This document shows, in pieces, positions 29,242 to 39,948 of a stretch of 64,000 nucleotides of DNA. A program made the position numbers and the translations under genes. The DNA comes from Citrobacter sp. FP75. GTDB taxonomy: Bacteria; Pseudomonadota; Gammaproteobacteria; Enterobacterales; Enterobacteriaceae. Below the pieces are notes generated by a model, which was given only the letters and a program-made list of their open reading frames with translations, had not been told where the DNA came from and did no database searches. Within the stretch, counting starts at the first letter, position 1, and every line of letters begins with the position of its first letter. Location of the stretch: positions 1,116,001-1,180,000 of the forward strand of contig NZ_JAFDOE010000001.1 in NCBI RefSeq assembly GCF_018342065.1. Reading direction: 5' to 3'.

Positions 29242-30411
29242 ATGCTGGAGTTGTTGTTTCTGCTTTTACCTGTAGCCGCTGCCTATGGGTGGTATATGGG
29301 TCGCAGAAGTGCGCAACAAACAAAACAGGACGAAGCTAACCGTTTGTCGCGCGACTATGTCGCCGGGGTAAACTTCCTCCTGAGCAACCAACAAGATAAA
29401 GCGGTGGATCTGTTCCTCGATATGTTGAAAGAGGATACCGGCACCGTTGAGGCTCATCTCACCCTCGGAAACCTGTTCCGCTCGCGCGGTGAGGTCGATC
29501 GCGCTATCCGTATACATCAAACGCTCATGGAAAGTGCATCGCTGACCTACGAGCAGCGTTTGCTGGCAGTTCAGCAACTGGGACGTGACTACATGGCTGC
29601 GGGTCTGTATGACCGAGCGGAAGACATGTTCAATCAGCTTACCGATGAGACTGATTTCCGCGTAGGTGCGTTGCAGCAACTGTTGCAGATCTACCAGGCA
29701 ACCAGTGAGTGGCAAAAGGCCATTGATGTTGCGGAACGCCTGGTCAAGCTCGGTAAAGATAAGCAGCGTAACGAGATCGCCCACTTTTACTGCGAACTGG
29801 CCCTCCAGCAACTGGGCAGCGACGACATGGATCGCGCCATGGCGTTGCTGAAAAAAGGCGCTGCTGCCGATAAAAACAGTGCGCGAGTTTCCATCATGAT
29901 GGGCCGCGTGTACATGATGAAGGGCGATTACGCAAAGGCGGTCGAAAGCCTGCAGCGCGTTATTTCTCAGGACAAAGAGCTGGTAAGCGAAACCCTGGAA
30001 ATGCTGCAGAGTTGCTACCAGCAACTCGGTCAGAACGACGAATGGGCAGAATTTTTACGCCGCGCCGTGGAGGAAAATACCGGTGCAGCCGCTGAGCTGA
30101 TGCTGGCTGATATCCTCGAAGCGCGCGAGGGCAGCGATACCGCGCAGGTCTATATCACCCGTCAGCTGCAGCGTCATCCTACGATGCGCGTCTTCCACAA
30201 GCTGATGGACTATCACCTCAATGAAGCAGAAGAAGGGCGCGCCAAAGAGAGCCTGATGGTGCTGCGAGATATGGTCGGCGAGCAGGTACGCAGCAAGCCA
30301 CGCTACCGTTGCCAGAAATGTGGTTTTACCGCCTACACGCTGTACTGGCACTGCCCGTCCTGTCGTTCATGGTCAACGATTAAGCCAATTCGCGGACTTG
30401 ACGGTCTGTAA
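29242..30411 (+). CDS. lapB: Lipopolysaccharide assembly protein LapB (YciM)
   Basis: The product has 389 residues, equal to E. coli. An N-terminal membrane anchor (about residues 1-18) is followed by a cytoplasmic array of roughly nine TPR repeats and a C-terminal rubredoxin-like metal knuckle with two CxxC pairs (RCQKCGF, HCPSCRSW). It recruits LpxC to FtsH for degradation and so limits lipid A synthesis; it is antagonised by YejM/PbgA. It is co-transcribed with lapA. Confidence 0.97.
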   Translation: MLELLFLLLPVAAAYGWYMGRRSAQQTKQDEANRLSRDYVAGVNFLLSNQQDKAVDLFLDMLKEDTGTVEAHLTLGNLFRSRGEVDRAIRIHQTLMESASLTYEQRLLAVQQLGRDYMAAGLYDRAEDMFNQLTDETDFRVGALQQLLQIYQATSEWQKAIDVAERLVKLGKDKQRNEIAHFYCELALQQLGSDDMDRAMALLKKGAAADKNSARVSIMMGRVYMMKGDYAKAVESLQRVISQDKELVSETLEMLQSCYQQLGQNDEWAEFLRRAVEENTGAAAELMLADILEAREGSDTAQVYITRQLQRHPTMRVFHKLMDYHLNEAEEGRAKESLMVLRDMVGEQVRSKPRYRCQKCGFTAYTLYWHCPSCRSWSTIKPIRGLDGL

Positions 30412-30598
30412 TTTAAAAAAATACCTATTTTAGTTACAACATACTTGTGTTTTATCTTCACTCCCATACCTGAACCTCTGAGCCACATCGCCTGGCAGAA
30501 ATGTAATCGAACCTGTTAATTTTCTATGACCACAGGTAGAATGCACGCCGTTTACCCATTTTGTACCGCAAGGTGCCCATCTTCAGGAAGGTCTGGTT

Positions 30599-31336
30599 AT
30601 GACGTTTACTGCTTCATCTTCTTCCCGCGCTGTTACTGATTCTCCTGTCGTTGTCGCTCTGGATTACAATAATCGCGATAAAGCGTTAGCTTTCGTCGAC
30701 AGAATTGATCCTCGTGATTGCCGTTTGAAAGTGGGCAAAGAGATGTTCACGCTTTTCGGACCCCAGCTGGTGCGTGACCTGCAACAGCGTGGATTCGACG
30801 TGTTTCTGGATCTGAAATTCCACGATATTCCCAATACCACGGCACATGCCGTTGCGGCAGCAGCAGATCTTGGCGTGTGGATGGTCAACGTTCATGCCTC
30901 TGGCGGGGCACGCATGATGACGGCGGCCCGTGAAGCCTTAGTACCCTTTGGCAAAGATGCGCCGCTGTTAATTGCCGTGACGGTGCTGACCAGCATGGAA
31001 GCCAGCGACCTTGCCGACATTGGCGTGACGTTGTCACCCGCGGAGCATGCGGAAAGACTGGCACGCTTAACGCAAAAATGCGGGCTGGACGGTGTCGTCT
31101 GCTCGGCACAGGAAGCGGTGCGATTCAAGCAAGAATTGGGTCAGGCCTTTAAGCTGGTGACCCCAGGTATTCGTCCTGAAGGCAGTGAAGCAGGCGACCA
31201 GCGCCGCATTATGACGCCGCAACAGGCGTTATCAGCGGGTGTGGATTATATGGTGATTGGTCGTCCGGTTACGCAGTCGACGGATCCGGCGCAGACGCTG
31301 AAGACGATCAATGCCTCACTGAAGCGAGGTGTGTAA
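30599..31336 (+). CDS. pyrF: Orotidine 5'-phosphate decarboxylase
   Basis: The product has 245 residues, the E. coli length. The catalytic DxKxxD array is visible as Asp71, Lys73 and Asp76 in [20 protein letters not shown] near residue 185 binds phosphate. It makes UMP. The start ATG at 30599 is preceded by AGGAAGG. A possible -10 element, TAGAAT, lies at 30537-30542. The stop directly abuts the yciH start, so the two are one operon. Confidence 0.97.
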   Translation: MTFTASSSSRAVTDSPVVVALDYNNRDKALAFVDRIDPRDCRLKVGKEMFTLFGPQLVRDLQQRGFDVFLDLKFHDIPNTTAHAVAAAADLGVWMVNVHASGGARMMTAAREALVPFGKDAPLLIAVTVLTSMEASDLADIGVTLSPAEHAERLARLTQKCGLDGVVCSAQEAVRFKQELGQAFKLVTPGIRPEGSEAGDQRRIMTPQQALSAGVDYMVIGRPVTQSTDPAQTLKTINASLKRGV

Positions 31337-31663
31337 ATGAATGACGATAACTCTCGCCTGGTTTACTCCACCGAGTCCGGGCGTATTGATGAACCTAAAG
31401 TGGTGCCAGAACGTCCGAAGGGCGATGGCATTGTGCGTATTCAACGCCAGACCAATGGTCGAAAAGGTAAGGGGGTTTGCCTGATTACCGGTATTGACCT
31501 GAACGATACCGAATTGACCAAATTAGCCGCTGAGCTGAAGAAAAAATGTGGTTGCGGTGGGGCAGTGAAAAATGGCGTAATTGAAATACAGGGCGACAAA
31601 CGTGACCTGATTAAATCGCTTCTGGAAGCCAAAGGAATGAAAGTCAAACTGGCGGGCGGTTAA
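31337..31663 (+). CDS. yciH: SUI1/eIF1-like translation factor YciH
   Basis: The product has 108 residues, with the eIF1-like SUI1 domain in its C-terminal 80 (RQTNGRKGKGVCLITGIDL, LKKKCGCGGAVKNGVIEIQG). In E. coli YciH inhibits translation of mRNAs with atypical initiation and behaves as a partial functional analogue of eIF1. It begins at the base after the pyrF stop, the conserved pair. Confidence 0.95.
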   Translation: MNDDNSRLVYSTESGRIDEPKVVPERPKGDGIVRIQRQTNGRKGKGVCLITGIDLNDTELTKLAAELKKKCGCGGAVKNGVIEIQGDKRDLIKSLLEAKGMKVKLAGG

Positions 31664-31668
31664 TAAAA

Positions 31669-31694
31669 AAAGCCACGAAATAATCCGTGGCTTT
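31669..31694 (+). terminator. pyrF-yciH terminator
   Basis: AAAGCCACG pairs perfectly with CGTGGCTTT, followed by ATTATT. The A-run on the left may also help end osmB transcription on the other strand. Confidence 0.8.
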
Positions 31695-31766
31695 ATTATT
31701 AGTAATATAAATAGTACGGTTGCGAAAAAGTAAACGTATTATTATATCGAGCCGGTCAACCGTAGC

Positions 31767-31985
31767 TTATTTGCCCACCTGGTGGCCGATAATACCACCT
31801 ACTGCAGCACCACCCAGCGTTCCCAACGTGCTGCCGTCCGTCAGGACTGCACCACCAATGGCACCTGCACCCGCACCAATTGCGGTATTACGGTCTCGTT
31901 TAGACCAGTTAGAGCAGGCGCTCAGAGACATTGCCAGAGTAATCGCCAGAATGGCAGCGGTCATTTTTTTGCTCGTTACTAACAT
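31767..31985 (-). CDS. osmB: Osmotically inducible lipoprotein OsmB
   Basis: The product has 72 residues. The lipoprotein signal ends in LSAC (Cys24 is the acylation site). The mature part is a glycine-zipper hairpin (GAGAGAIGGAV and GTLGGAAVGGIIG), typical of the family. It is an outer-membrane lipoprotein induced by osmotic stress and stationary phase through RcsB and sigma-S in E. coli. An AGGAGAAAG ribosome site precedes the ATG. It stands alone. Confidence 0.96.
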   Translation of the reverse strand: MLVTSKKMTAAILAITLAMSLSACSNWSKRDRNTAIGAGAGAIGGAVLTDGSTLGTLGGAAVGGIIGHQVGK

Positions 31986-32211
31986 AATACTTTCTCCTGA
32001 ATGATTGATTCACAGAATCCAGTCTCTTTAATCATAGCGTTAAATTAAGGCTATTAAAGGTATTTCCGTGAAACCGTTTAGCGCAGGCACTACAATCAAT
32101 CACCTGTTGATGTTTGTTCCTGTCATATCGCTAACATTAATTTTACGACATTGTCCTGTTAACGACAGGTAAAAAGTCTTAATTGAACTGTCAGATAAGT
32201 CTCAGAGAGAT

Positions 32212-32237
32212 GATGATTTGCCAGCAGGCAAATCATC
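32212..32237 (-). terminator. Perfect hairpin after yciT, possible terminator
   Basis: GATGATTTGCC (32212-32222) and GGCAAATCATC (32227-32237) form a perfect 11-bp stem with a 4-base loop, ten bases past the yciT stop. Neither side has a clear T-run, so termination would be weak or factor-dependent. It may instead protect the 3' end. Confidence 0.5.
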
Positions 32238-32247
32238 GGGTGACGTA

Positions 32248-33000
32248 TTATGCGTGGGTATCGATGATGTTAACGGTTAATCCCGAGTGCTCCAGCTGCA
32301 TTTGAACACTGGCACTGAGTTTTGCGTCAGTTACTACACGACTGAATCGCTCCAACGGGCCCAGGGTGTAAGGATGAATGGCATCAAATTTTGAACTGTC
32401 GGTGAGCACAATCACCTCTGCGCCTTTTTCCAGCACCGCATTGACCACGTCAGAGCGCATCATATCGCGACCGGTGAAGCCGGTTTCAGGCTGCCAGCCA
32501 TCAATACCAATAAAGGCCTTACTAAAGTGAACCTGTTGGATAAACTGCCGCGTTAACGGCCCAACCATGCTCTCGCTTTTTTTCTGATAGATCCCGCCGA
32601 GAAGGATCACTTCGCAAGGGGTTTCTTTGAGCAGGTGAGCGATATAGCTGCTCACCGTAATGATGGTGACGTCTTTTTGCTCCGCCAGCGTTCTGGCCAG
32701 CAGTGCATTACTGCTACCGTTCTCAATAAATACGGATTCACCCGGATTAACCAGCGAGGCGGCAAATTCAGCCAGTTCACGTTTCAGGGGGAAATTGGTC
32801 ATCATGCGCGTTTCGACATCGTCGCTGTTCAGTGAAACCGCGAAGCCGTGCGCACGGCGCAAATAACTCTGTTTTTCCAGCGTGTTCAGATCCTGTCGAA
32901 TCGTCACTTCTGAGACACCGGTGATTTTAGCAAGCTCAGCTACGCTTATCTGGCCTTTATCGGTGACCATCTGCAAAATAGATTGTTGTCGGGAATTCAT
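32248..33000 (-). CDS. yciT: DeoR-family regulator YciT
   Basis: I start at the ATG at 33000 ([20 protein letters not shown]), giving 250 residues; the open frame to 33078 lies outside the E. coli-like sequence. The helix-turn-helix ([28 protein letters not shown]) is at residues 18-45, followed by the DeoR effector domain ([26 protein letters not shown]). In E. coli YciT is associated with osmolarity-related control. It diverges from nothing nearby: osmB and yciT both run on the minus strand with a 262-base gap between them. Confidence 0.93.
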   Translation of the reverse strand: MNSRQQSILQMVTDKGQISVAELAKITGVSEVTIRQDLNTLEKQSYLRRAHGFAVSLNSDDVETRMMTNFPLKRELAEFAASLVNPGESVFIENGSSNALLARTLAEQKDVTIITVSSYIAHLLKETPCEVILLGGIYQKKSESMVGPLTRQFIQQVHFSKAFIGIDGWQPETGFTGRDMMRSDVVNAVLEKGAEVIVLTDSSKFDAIHPYTLGPLERFSRVVTDAKLSASVQMQLEHSGLTVNIIDTHA

Positions 33001-33096
33001 AGTATTAATTTTTATAGCGATATCGTATCGGAAATTAAACGGAGGCTTCGTTATCAGCGATCTGAAGCCAGCAACCATATAAAAAGAACAAAGCCG

Positions 33097-33279
33097 TCAG
33101 ATCTCCCACGGAGCTTTGTGTTTATTTGACAAAGACGCTGTCTCTTCGTGGCTCGTGTTTAACAGTTCTGCTTTTAGAATTTCGAGGTTGTGGATGGCTG
33201 AGTGGGTGTCGCCAGCAACAAGGATATCCAGCACGGTATCAATGCGTTCGGCCAGTCGTTGTGCGTTGATATCAGACAT
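33097..33279 (-). CDS. yciZ: Small protein YciZ (UPF0509)
   Basis: The product has 60 residues from the ATG at 33279 ([20 protein letters not shown]), which has AGGA 8 bases upstream; the ATG three codons earlier overlaps that ribosome site. The conserved core is [27 protein letters not shown], and the ending KAPWEI is typical. Function is unknown. It lies between pdeR and yciT on the minus strand; the first 96 bases of the gap to yciT hold its likely 3' end. Confidence 0.93.
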   Translation of the reverse strand: MSDINAQRLAERIDTVLDILVAGDTHSAIHNLEILKAELLNTSHEETASLSNKHKAPWEI

Positions 33280-33462
33280 TGTCATCATCCTGGTGTCAAA
33301 AAAGTTTGAATTTCATGATGCAGAAATTTATGACAAAAGAGAAGGGAAAAATAGTATTAACCTGCACGATTGGAAAATATTATATATTCCGTGATTACAG
33401 ACAGATACGATAGTCGCGAAATGTCCATTTTTCGCTATTTCACCACGGTTATTCCTGCATTG

Positions 33463-35454
33463 TCAGCGCATTTTTTTATTCAGATGCCGTTTGTACCAGC
33501 GTTCAAACGCAGCGGCCGGCATCGGCTTAGCAAACAAGAATCCCTGCCGCTCATTGACACCATTCTTGGTCAGGAAGGCATCCTCTTTCGCGCTTTCAAC
33601 ACCTTCAGCGATCACCTGTAGGTTTAGCGCCTGCGCCACCGCAACAATGGCGCGAACCAGCGACTGCGAAATAGACTGTTTGTGGATGTCCCGGACGAAG
33701 GTCTGATCCAGTTTAATCGCATCGAGTGGGAAGCGGGCGAGTTGAGAAAGCGAAGAGTATCCTGTGCCAAAATCATCCAAATGGATCTGGGCACCAAGCT
33801 GGCTAAACTGCTGAATAACGGACAGTGCCAGTTGTTCATTCTCAATCAAACTGCTTTCCGTTAATTCGACGTCGATTGGGCAATATTCAAAATTAAGATC
33901 GTGTAGAACCTGCTTCAAATCGGTGAATAGCGTTTGATCGGCCAGTTGACGCGCCGAAACGTTGACCGCCACGCGCAGATTGATCCCCTTGTCGCGCCAC
34001 TTCGCCACCTGGCGCACAACATCCAGAATCACCCATCGCCCCAGCGGGACGATAAGTCCTGATTCTTCGGCGTAAGAGATAAACTCCAGCGGCGGGATTA
34101 ATCCCCGCTCCGGCGACTGCCAGCGAACCAGCGCCTCCAGACTACGGACTTCACCACGCCAGGTTATTTTAGGCTGGTAGTGGATCAGCAACTGATCGTT
34201 TTCCAGCGCCTTTCGCAGGTTGGTATCCAGCCAAAGATATTCGAATACTCGCTGGTTCATTTCGGGGGAGAATACGCAAAACTGCCCGCGTCCACCTTCT
34301 TTGGCGGTATACATGGCAGTATCCGCGTTGCGAATGACGTTTTCGCAGTCATTGCCATGTTGGGGGGCCAGGGAAATACCGATAGAACAGCCGGTATACA
34401 CTTCAATCAGACCGATACGAAACGGCAGGCGCAGGCGAGTCAGAATGCGCGAGGCCGTAGCTTCCAGTGCGCTCTGGGAGGTTTGCGTGGCGAGGACAAT
34501 GAACTCATCACCGCCGAAGCGAGCCAGTAACTGGTCATCTTCGAGGCAACTGAGGATCGCCAGCGAGACGCTCTGCAAGAGTTGATCGCCAAACATATGC
34601 CCGTAGGCATCGTTCACCTTTTTGAAATTATCGAGATCGAGATAAATAATCCCTACCTGCGTGTCGCCCGCGTTCTCAATGGCCTCGCTAATCATCTCAT
34701 GAATGGCGTTACGGTTGGGTAATCCGGTGATGGAGTCGGTGTTAGCCAGCACGCGTAGGCGTTCCTGGGCGCGCCGTTCCTCGGTAATATCGGTCCCGGA
34801 ACAGATCAGAAAAATTTCATTCTTACCGCTGCCGTTATGCACGAATTTATTGCGAAACAGGAACAACCTCTGACCTTTACAGGTCTTCACCCAGCGCTCG
34901 ACTTCATACGAGTTGCCTTCGCGGAAAAAAACGTCAATGTTGCGTCTTGATGCCGCTGCTTCACGTCGGCTCATAAACAGCGCGAAGACGCTTTGCCCGA
35001 TGACTTCACGTTCTTTTAGTCCGGTGTACTCTTCGCACAACCGATTAAATCGCTGAATATTTCCCTGGCGGTCAAGAATAACGATAACGGAATTGGCCTC
35101 TGAGACAACCTGTTCGGCAAACGATAACCCTTGCGCCAGGTCGCGAGCGACAGAAGGGGTGTCGTCCCAGGCGGATGCGCTGCCAGCCCATTCGCGTTTA
35201 TTAATTCTCCTCCCGACCAGGTGCACGGGAATATCATCCGTATCTATAGGAAGGGTCATTAACAGGCTTGAGGTAATCACCGTCATTTCCCGAATGCGGT
35301 CGGCTTGTTCAGGCGATAATTCGATGGTTTGATCTGATTCGGCTGCTTCGTCAATAGAGAAATGCAGGATGTTACAATCCTCTGACAAACGCCAGTAGGG
35401 GTTGTGAGTACCCACGTAGCTATACAACGTAACCAACTCCCGAACGTCTTTCAT
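33463..35454 (-). CDS. pdeR: PAS-GGDEF-EAL cyclic-di-GMP phosphodiesterase PdeR (Gmr)
   Basis: With the start at the ATG at 35454 (MKDVRELVTLYSYVGTHNPY) the product has 663 residues, close to the 661 I recall for E. coli. A start at 35508 would add 18 residues, and neither has a strong ribosome site, so this is uncertain. Domains in order: an N-terminal region, PAS (about 100-225), GGDEF (intact ARFGGDEFIVL, DLDNFKKVND) and EAL (SLEALVRW, LDDFGTGYSS, AEGVES). E. coli PdeR degrades c-di-GMP and acts as a trigger enzyme with DgcM and MlrA in the curli pathway. It is monocistronic. Confidence 0.95.
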   Translation of the reverse strand: MKDVRELVTLYSYVGTHNPYWRLSEDCNILHFSIDEAAESDQTIELSPEQADRIREMTVITSSLLMTLPIDTDDIPVHLVGRRINKREWAGSASAWDDTPSVARDLAQGLSFAEQVVSEANSVIVILDRQGNIQRFNRLCEEYTGLKEREVIGQSVFALFMSRREAAASRRNIDVFFREGNSYEVERWVKTCKGQRLFLFRNKFVHNGSGKNEIFLICSGTDITEERRAQERLRVLANTDSITGLPNRNAIHEMISEAIENAGDTQVGIIYLDLDNFKKVNDAYGHMFGDQLLQSVSLAILSCLEDDQLLARFGGDEFIVLATQTSQSALEATASRILTRLRLPFRIGLIEVYTGCSIGISLAPQHGNDCENVIRNADTAMYTAKEGGRGQFCVFSPEMNQRVFEYLWLDTNLRKALENDQLLIHYQPKITWRGEVRSLEALVRWQSPERGLIPPLEFISYAEESGLIVPLGRWVILDVVRQVAKWRDKGINLRVAVNVSARQLADQTLFTDLKQVLHDLNFEYCPIDVELTESSLIENEQLALSVIQQFSQLGAQIHLDDFGTGYSSLSQLARFPLDAIKLDQTFVRDIHKQSISQSLVRAIVAVAQALNLQVIAEGVESAKEDAFLTKNGVNERQGFLFAKPMPAAAFERWYKRHLNKKMR

Positions 35455-35675
35455 GATGTGTACTATCCCGTTTAAAGCGCATAGAGCCTCAAAAGTAAGA
35501 GTAGCCATGATTCATTCAGGGTGATTATGGCTGAACATATTGTTTTATTTATATATTTATGTTTAATCCAGATTCAGAAAAAAGCAAAGCTGCGGAACTG
35601 AAAATAACAAAAAATAAATTGGACTGGATGAGGGAAGTGTAGTGCGTGGCGGCGTTTAAGGTAGGAAAAAAGAAA

Positions 35676-35704
35676 ACGGCCTTTCACAAAAAGAGAAAGG
35701 CCGT
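35676..35704 (-). terminator. rnb terminator
   Basis: ACGGCCTTTC (35676-35685) pairs perfectly with GAAAGGCCGT (35695-35704). On the minus strand the hairpin is followed by TTTCTTTTT. It lies 14 bases past the rnb stop. Confidence 0.88.
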
Positions 35705-35717
35705 GAGTCTATTTGTG

Positions 35718-37652
35718 CTATGCGGCTGGGCGAGCGATTACGCTGCGGGTTTCCATCCGCACTTCGGCGATAGTGACATCAATCACGTCGGTGACCTTGT
35801 AAACCACTTCGCCTTTGATCTGCACCGTACCGCTCTCCTGGCTACAGACCAGTTCATCGCGAACGGCGTGCAGGAATGGCGCAGGAATAAATGCGACAGC
35901 GCCATTATCGACTAAACGCACACGCATGCCGCCACGGCTGACATCGATGATTTCGGCGGCAAAACGGGTGTCGGTACCGGCTTTGTCGCTCAGGAAACGG
36001 GCGTACAACCAGTCACCAACGTCACGTTCGGCCATCCGGTTCAGGCGACGACGCTCTGCCATCTGCACCGTGATATTATCCTGTGGACGAGCTATGGTTT
36101 CGCCTTTAATCACAGCTTTCAGCAGGCGGTGGTTGATCATATCGCCATACTTACGGATAGGGGAAGTCCATGTGGCATACGCTTCCAGACCCAATCCAAA
36201 GTGAGGACCTGGCTCGGTACTGATTTCGGCATAAGACTGGAATCGGCGAATACGGCTATCGAGGAAACCGGAAGGTTGTGCATCCAGTTCACGACGCAGC
36301 TTACAGAAGCCTTCCAGCGTCAACACTTCTTCAGCATCTACGTGCATACCATGGGTTTTCAGCAGTGCGGCCAACGCCTCAGCATTCGCCGGATCGAACC
36401 CCATATGTACGTTATAAATCCCGAAGCCTAGCTTGTCGCGTAGAACACGCGCGGCGCAGATATTCGCCGCAATCATGGATTCTTCCACGATCCGATTGGC
36501 TATGCGGCGAGGCTCTGCCACGATATCCAGCACTTCACCTTTTTCACCCAGTACAAAGCGGTAATCCGGGCGATCTTTAAACACCAGGGCGTGGTTATGG
36601 CGCCACTCGCCACGGCTCAGGCAGATACGTTGCAGCAGACGGATTTGCTCGGCAATGGCGTCGTTTTCGGGCTGCCAGCCATTATTACCTTCCAGCCAGT
36701 CAGACACGTTGTCATAGGCCAGTTTCGCTTTGGATTCGATGGTCGCCGTAAAGAAGGTGATGTCATCTTCAATCGCACCGTCAGCCGTAATCGTCATGCG
36801 GCAGGCCAGTACCGGACGCACTTCGTTAGCACGAAGTGAACACAGATCGTCCGACAGTTCACGTGGCAACATTGGGATATTGAAGCCCGGCAGATAGTTG
36901 GTGAACGCGCGAATTTTCGCGGTGTTATCCAGCTTGCTGCCTTCGGCAATCCAGGCGGTAGGATCGGCAATTGCGACGGTTAATTGCAGTTTGCCATCCG
37001 CCAGTTCTTCGGCGTACAGCGCATCGTCCATGTCTTCAGTGCTGGCACTGTCAATGGTGACGAAATTGAGCGCGGTGAGATCCTGACGCACCAGGCCCTC
37101 ATCCAGCATCTCGGTGGCTACGCCATCCGGTGCTTCTTTTTCAAGGTTATGGCGTGCCAGCGTGACCCACCATGGGACGAAATGATCGTCTGCAAAGGTG
37201 ATGAACTGGGTTAACTCAGCGTAGAAGGTGCGGTCGCCTTTAAGCGGATGGCGACGCATTTCTGCGACGGCCCAGTCACCTTCTTTAAATTCATGTTCCA
37301 CACCGCGAGCGGCACGGCAGGGGATAGCGTCTTTCAGTAACGGATGATCCGGCACAATAGACAGACGATCGTTCTTGCCCTGAACTTTACCCACGAAACG
37401 CGTCAGGAACGGTTCGACCAGTTCTTCCGGCTCGGCAGACTCGCGATCTTTTTCGCTATGGATCACCGCGACAATGCGGTCACCATGCATCACTTTTTTC
37501 ATCTGCGGCGGTGGAATAAAATAGCTTTTTTGTGCGTCGACTTCCAGGAAGCCAAAGCCTTTTTCCGTGGCTTTGACCACCCCTTCAGCACGCGGCGTCT
37601 GGGAATGTAGTTGCTGTTTAAGCTGCGCTAGCAGCGGGTTGTCCTGAAGCAT
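35718..37652 (-). CDS. rnb: Exoribonuclease II
   Basis: The product has 644 residues, the E. coli length. Two cold-shock-type domains are followed by the RNB catalytic domain, with metal-binding aspartates in [13 protein letters not shown] (about residues 201-213), and an S1 domain at the C-terminus. It degrades single-stranded RNA processively 3' to 5'. The leader contains a large nested inverted repeat (37674-37726) just upstream of the ATG. The gene is downstream of yciW on the same strand. Confidence 0.98.
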   Translation of the reverse strand: MLQDNPLLAQLKQQLHSQTPRAEGVVKATEKGFGFLEVDAQKSYFIPPPQMKKVMHGDRIVAVIHSEKDRESAEPEELVEPFLTRFVGKVQGKNDRLSIVPDHPLLKDAIPCRAARGVEHEFKEGDWAVAEMRRHPLKGDRTFYAELTQFITFADDHFVPWWVTLARHNLEKEAPDGVATEMLDEGLVRQDLTALNFVTIDSASTEDMDDALYAEELADGKLQLTVAIADPTAWIAEGSKLDNTAKIRAFTNYLPGFNIPMLPRELSDDLCSLRANEVRPVLACRMTITADGAIEDDITFFTATIESKAKLAYDNVSDWLEGNNGWQPENDAIAEQIRLLQRICLSRGEWRHNHALVFKDRPDYRFVLGEKGEVLDIVAEPRRIANRIVEESMIAANICAARVLRDKLGFGIYNVHMGFDPANAEALAALLKTHGMHVDAEEVLTLEGFCKLRRELDAQPSGFLDSRIRRFQSYAEISTEPGPHFGLGLEAYATWTSPIRKYGDMINHRLLKAVIKGETIARPQDNITVQMAERRRLNRMAERDVGDWLYARFLSDKAGTDTRFAAEIIDVSRGGMRVRLVDNGAVAFIPAPFLHAVRDELVCSQESGTVQIKGEVVYKVTDVIDVTIAEVRMETRSVIARPAA

Positions 37653-37673
37653 AATTGTCTATTTTCGTGGCCT

Positions 37674-37726
37674 AAAGAGCGGCTGACAGTTTTACGCGAA
37701 ACTGCCAGTCGCAGCAAGCGCTCTTT
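37674..37726 (-). other. Nested inverted repeat in the rnb leader
   Basis: AAAGAGCG (37674-37681) pairs with CGCTCTTT (37719-37726), and inside it CAGTTT (37687-37692) pairs with AAACTG (37699-37704). The whole 53-base unit lies 22 bases upstream of the rnb start and 15 bases past the yciW stop. It has no T-run, so an mRNA leader structure is more likely than a terminator. Confidence 0.6.
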
Positions 37727-37741
37727 CAATGAGCGGAAGGG

Positions 37742-38899
37742 TTAATGCGTCTCGCCCAGCGCGATTTTCAAGCGATTCAACCATCCGCACAATCCGCTCC
37801 AGGCCAGTAAGTTAATAGCCTGTTCCGATGAGACACCCTGTTCAAATAACGGGGTTAACAGTGCGGCGCTAAAACGATCGGGCGCCCGGGTTAGCCATTG
37901 TACCGCTTGTAGAGTGACGCGCTCAACCGGATGTCGTTGCTCCCAACGCTGTAATTCACGTTCATCAAGACGCAGTATCGTGATGATGTCGGTCAGTTGA
38001 TGTGCTAAGCCAGCCTGTTCATTAAAGCAGGCGACGCTGCCGTTAATGCGTGACGTCAGCAGCGCGGCGAGAGAAAACGCCCTCGACGGCGCATCTGCGC
38101 GCAGCGTGCTGGTCAGCAATGACTGGAGTAAAGCCAGTACCGTCGGTGAATGTGCCAACATTGGTACAAGTGCGTGTAACTCCGGGAACCGTCCGTTTTG
38201 GCTACTGCGGTCTGGCAATGATTCGCGAGGAGGGATGATTTCAACCTGGAATGCGGCTGCATGCCATTGGGCATCAGCATTGTTAAATAACGATGCCTGC
38301 GCGTATTGCTGAATATCAAGGCCCGGTATTCGACGCACAGGGTGACCAAAATAAGCCTGAAGGATCGCCACGACGCGAGCCTGGAATCCAACAAAGCCGA
38401 TTATTTGATTGATCAGGATGATATCGCAGGTCGTTAACCCAACCTCATCAAGATGCTGGCGATCGCGCGCATTGATAACGGCGGGTGAGTAGGCAAGCTG
38501 GCGAGCATACTGGGTAATTTGCGCCAGCCGATGATTACTCTCGCGAGAAGAGTCCGGGCCAGGAAGTGGGGTCAAACGTGCCGCATAGTGGTTACACAAC
38601 CGCTGGATGCCGTAAACCTGAGCGACGGTTAAGGCGGTACTCATGCGTTCATAGGCGCTGAACGTATGTAACTGAGTCAGCGCAATATCAGTAGGGAAGA
38701 AAAAGTGAGCAAGTTCGCGGGCAGGTTCTAACCAGGACTGAAAGGGTAATAGCGCGACTTCGGGTATCGCCATGTCCAGCAAAAAACTGTCTTCGACGTT
38801 TGCCGCTTCTGGCACCAGCGGGAGAACATCTTGCGGATAGGTGCTGGACTGCGTTTCATGATACCAGTGGCTTTTGCCTTCAATTCGGCGTTGTTCCAT
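37742..38899 (-). CDS. yciW: Putative oxidoreductase YciW (AhpD-like fold)
   Basis: I use the ATG at 38899 ([20 protein letters not shown], 385 residues), because AAGGA lies 7 bases upstream; the ATG at 38944 would add 15 residues and has only a weak ribosome site. The protein is soluble. From memory, E. coli YciW is grouped with peroxidase-related carboxymuconolactone-decarboxylase-like proteins and is controlled by CysB with a link to cysteine metabolism; the enzyme activity is unproven. Two conserved stretches are [24 protein letters not shown] (LCNHYAARL) and [14 protein letters not shown]. It lies upstream of rnb on the same strand. Confidence 0.85.
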   Translation of the reverse strand: MEQRRIEGKSHWYHETQSSTYPQDVLPLVPEAANVEDSFLLDMAIPEVALLPFQSWLEPARELAHFFFPTDIALTQLHTFSAYERMSTALTVAQVYGIQRLCNHYAARLTPLPGPDSSRESNHRLAQITQYARQLAYSPAVINARDRQHLDEVGLTTCDIILINQIIGFVGFQARVVAILQAYFGHPVRRIPGLDIQQYAQASLFNNADAQWHAAAFQVEIIPPRESLPDRSSQNGRFPELHALVPMLAHSPTVLALLQSLLTSTLRADAPSRAFSLAALLTSRINGSVACFNEQAGLAHQLTDIITILRLDERELQRWEQRHPVERVTLQAVQWLTRAPDRFSAALLTPLFEQGVSSEQAINLLAWSGLCGWLNRLKIALGETH

Positions 38900-39115
38900 G
38901 GGCGTTCCTTGGTCTAAAAAGTGGCGACCCGGATACGTCGTCATACTTGTCCGCCGGATCGTTTGCGCTGCAATATCCTGGCGTAAGCCGATGAGGGGAT
39001 AAAAGATTGTTACGTGATAATAAATATCAGAAAGGTATATATGGCAGGGAGCGGAAGGCGGGGAGAGTGGAAATCATGGGCGACATTGCGCCGCCCACAG
39101 AGGAGGTCTGAAAGA

Positions 39116-39904
39116 TTATTTCAGTTCCAGTTCGTTCATTGCGGCGATGCTAAAACCACCGTCAACGTGAACAACTTCACCAGAGATACCGGCAGACAGG
39201 TCAGAGCACAGAAATGCTGCAGAGTTACCCACATCTTCAATGGTCACGGTACGGCGAATCGGGGTAACCGCTTCGCAATGCGCCAGCATTTTACGGAAAT
39301 CTTTAATACCGGAAGCTGCCAGAGTACGGATTGGGCCTGCGGAGATCGCGTTGACACGCACACCTTCCGGACCCATCGCGTTAGCCATATAGCGAACGTT
39401 GGCTTCCAGAGAAGCTTTCGCCAAACCCATCACGTTATAGTTTGGGATAGCGCGCTCTGCGCCCAGGTAGGACAGAGTCAGCAGTGCAGAGCCCGGGTTC
39501 AGCATCGCGCGGCAGGCTTTCGCCATCGCAACAAAACTGTAGGCGCTGATGTCATGAGCGATTTTAAAGCCTTCGCGGGTTACCGCATTCACATAGTCGC
39601 CATCCAGCTGGTCGGCCGGTGCGAAACCGATGGAGTGTACGAAACCGTCGAATTTCTCCCAGGATTTGCCGAGTTCAGCGAACATGGTGTCGATGCTGGC
39701 GTCTTCAGCCACATCACACGGCAGGACGATGTTGGAACCGAGTTGAGCTGCAAATTCTTCCACGCGGCCTTTCAGTTTGTCGTTCTGGTAGGTGAACGCC
39801 AGTTCAGCACCCTCGCGGTGCATCGCCTGAGCGATACCGTAGGCGATGGACAATTTACTGGCAAGACCGGTCACCAGAATGCGCTTACCGGAAAGAAAGC
39901 CCAT
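39116..39904 (-). CDS. fabI: Enoyl-[acyl-carrier-protein] reductase FabI
   Basis: The product has 262 residues from the ATG at 39904 ([20 protein letters not shown]), equal to E. coli FabI; the seven upstream codons are leader. Catalytic Tyr146, Tyr156 and Lys163 are at the standard positions, and Gly93 and Met159 are wild type, so nothing suggests triclosan resistance. It carries out the last reduction of each fatty-acid elongation cycle with NADH. It is monocistronic with its own promoter at about 39940-39948. Confidence 0.98.
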   Translation of the reverse strand: MGFLSGKRILVTGLASKLSIAYGIAQAMHREGAELAFTYQNDKLKGRVEEFAAQLGSNIVLPCDVAEDASIDTMFAELGKSWEKFDGFVHSIGFAPADQLDGDYVNAVTREGFKIAHDISAYSFVAMAKACRAMLNPGSALLTLSYLGAERAIPNYNVMGLAKASLEANVRYMANAMGPEGVRVNAISAGPIRTLAASGIKDFRKMLAHCEAVTPIRRTVTIEDVGNSAAFLCSDLSAGISGEVVHVDGGFSIAAMNELELK

Positions 39905-39939
39905 AGCTTTAATCCTTATAGTCATTACTTATTTTTAGG

Positions 39940-39948
39940 AGTATATCA
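39940..39948 (-). promoter_or_regulatory. fabI extended -10 promoter with a FadR-like site upstream
   Basis: On the minus strand TGATATACT is an extended -10 element, 36 bases before the ATG; no good -35 is visible. About 20 bases further upstream (39965-39978) the minus strand reads TCTGGTTGGATGAG, which resembles the FadR consensus half TCTGGTNNGA. FadR is reported to activate fabI in E. coli, so this is a reasonable candidate site. Confidence 0.5.
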
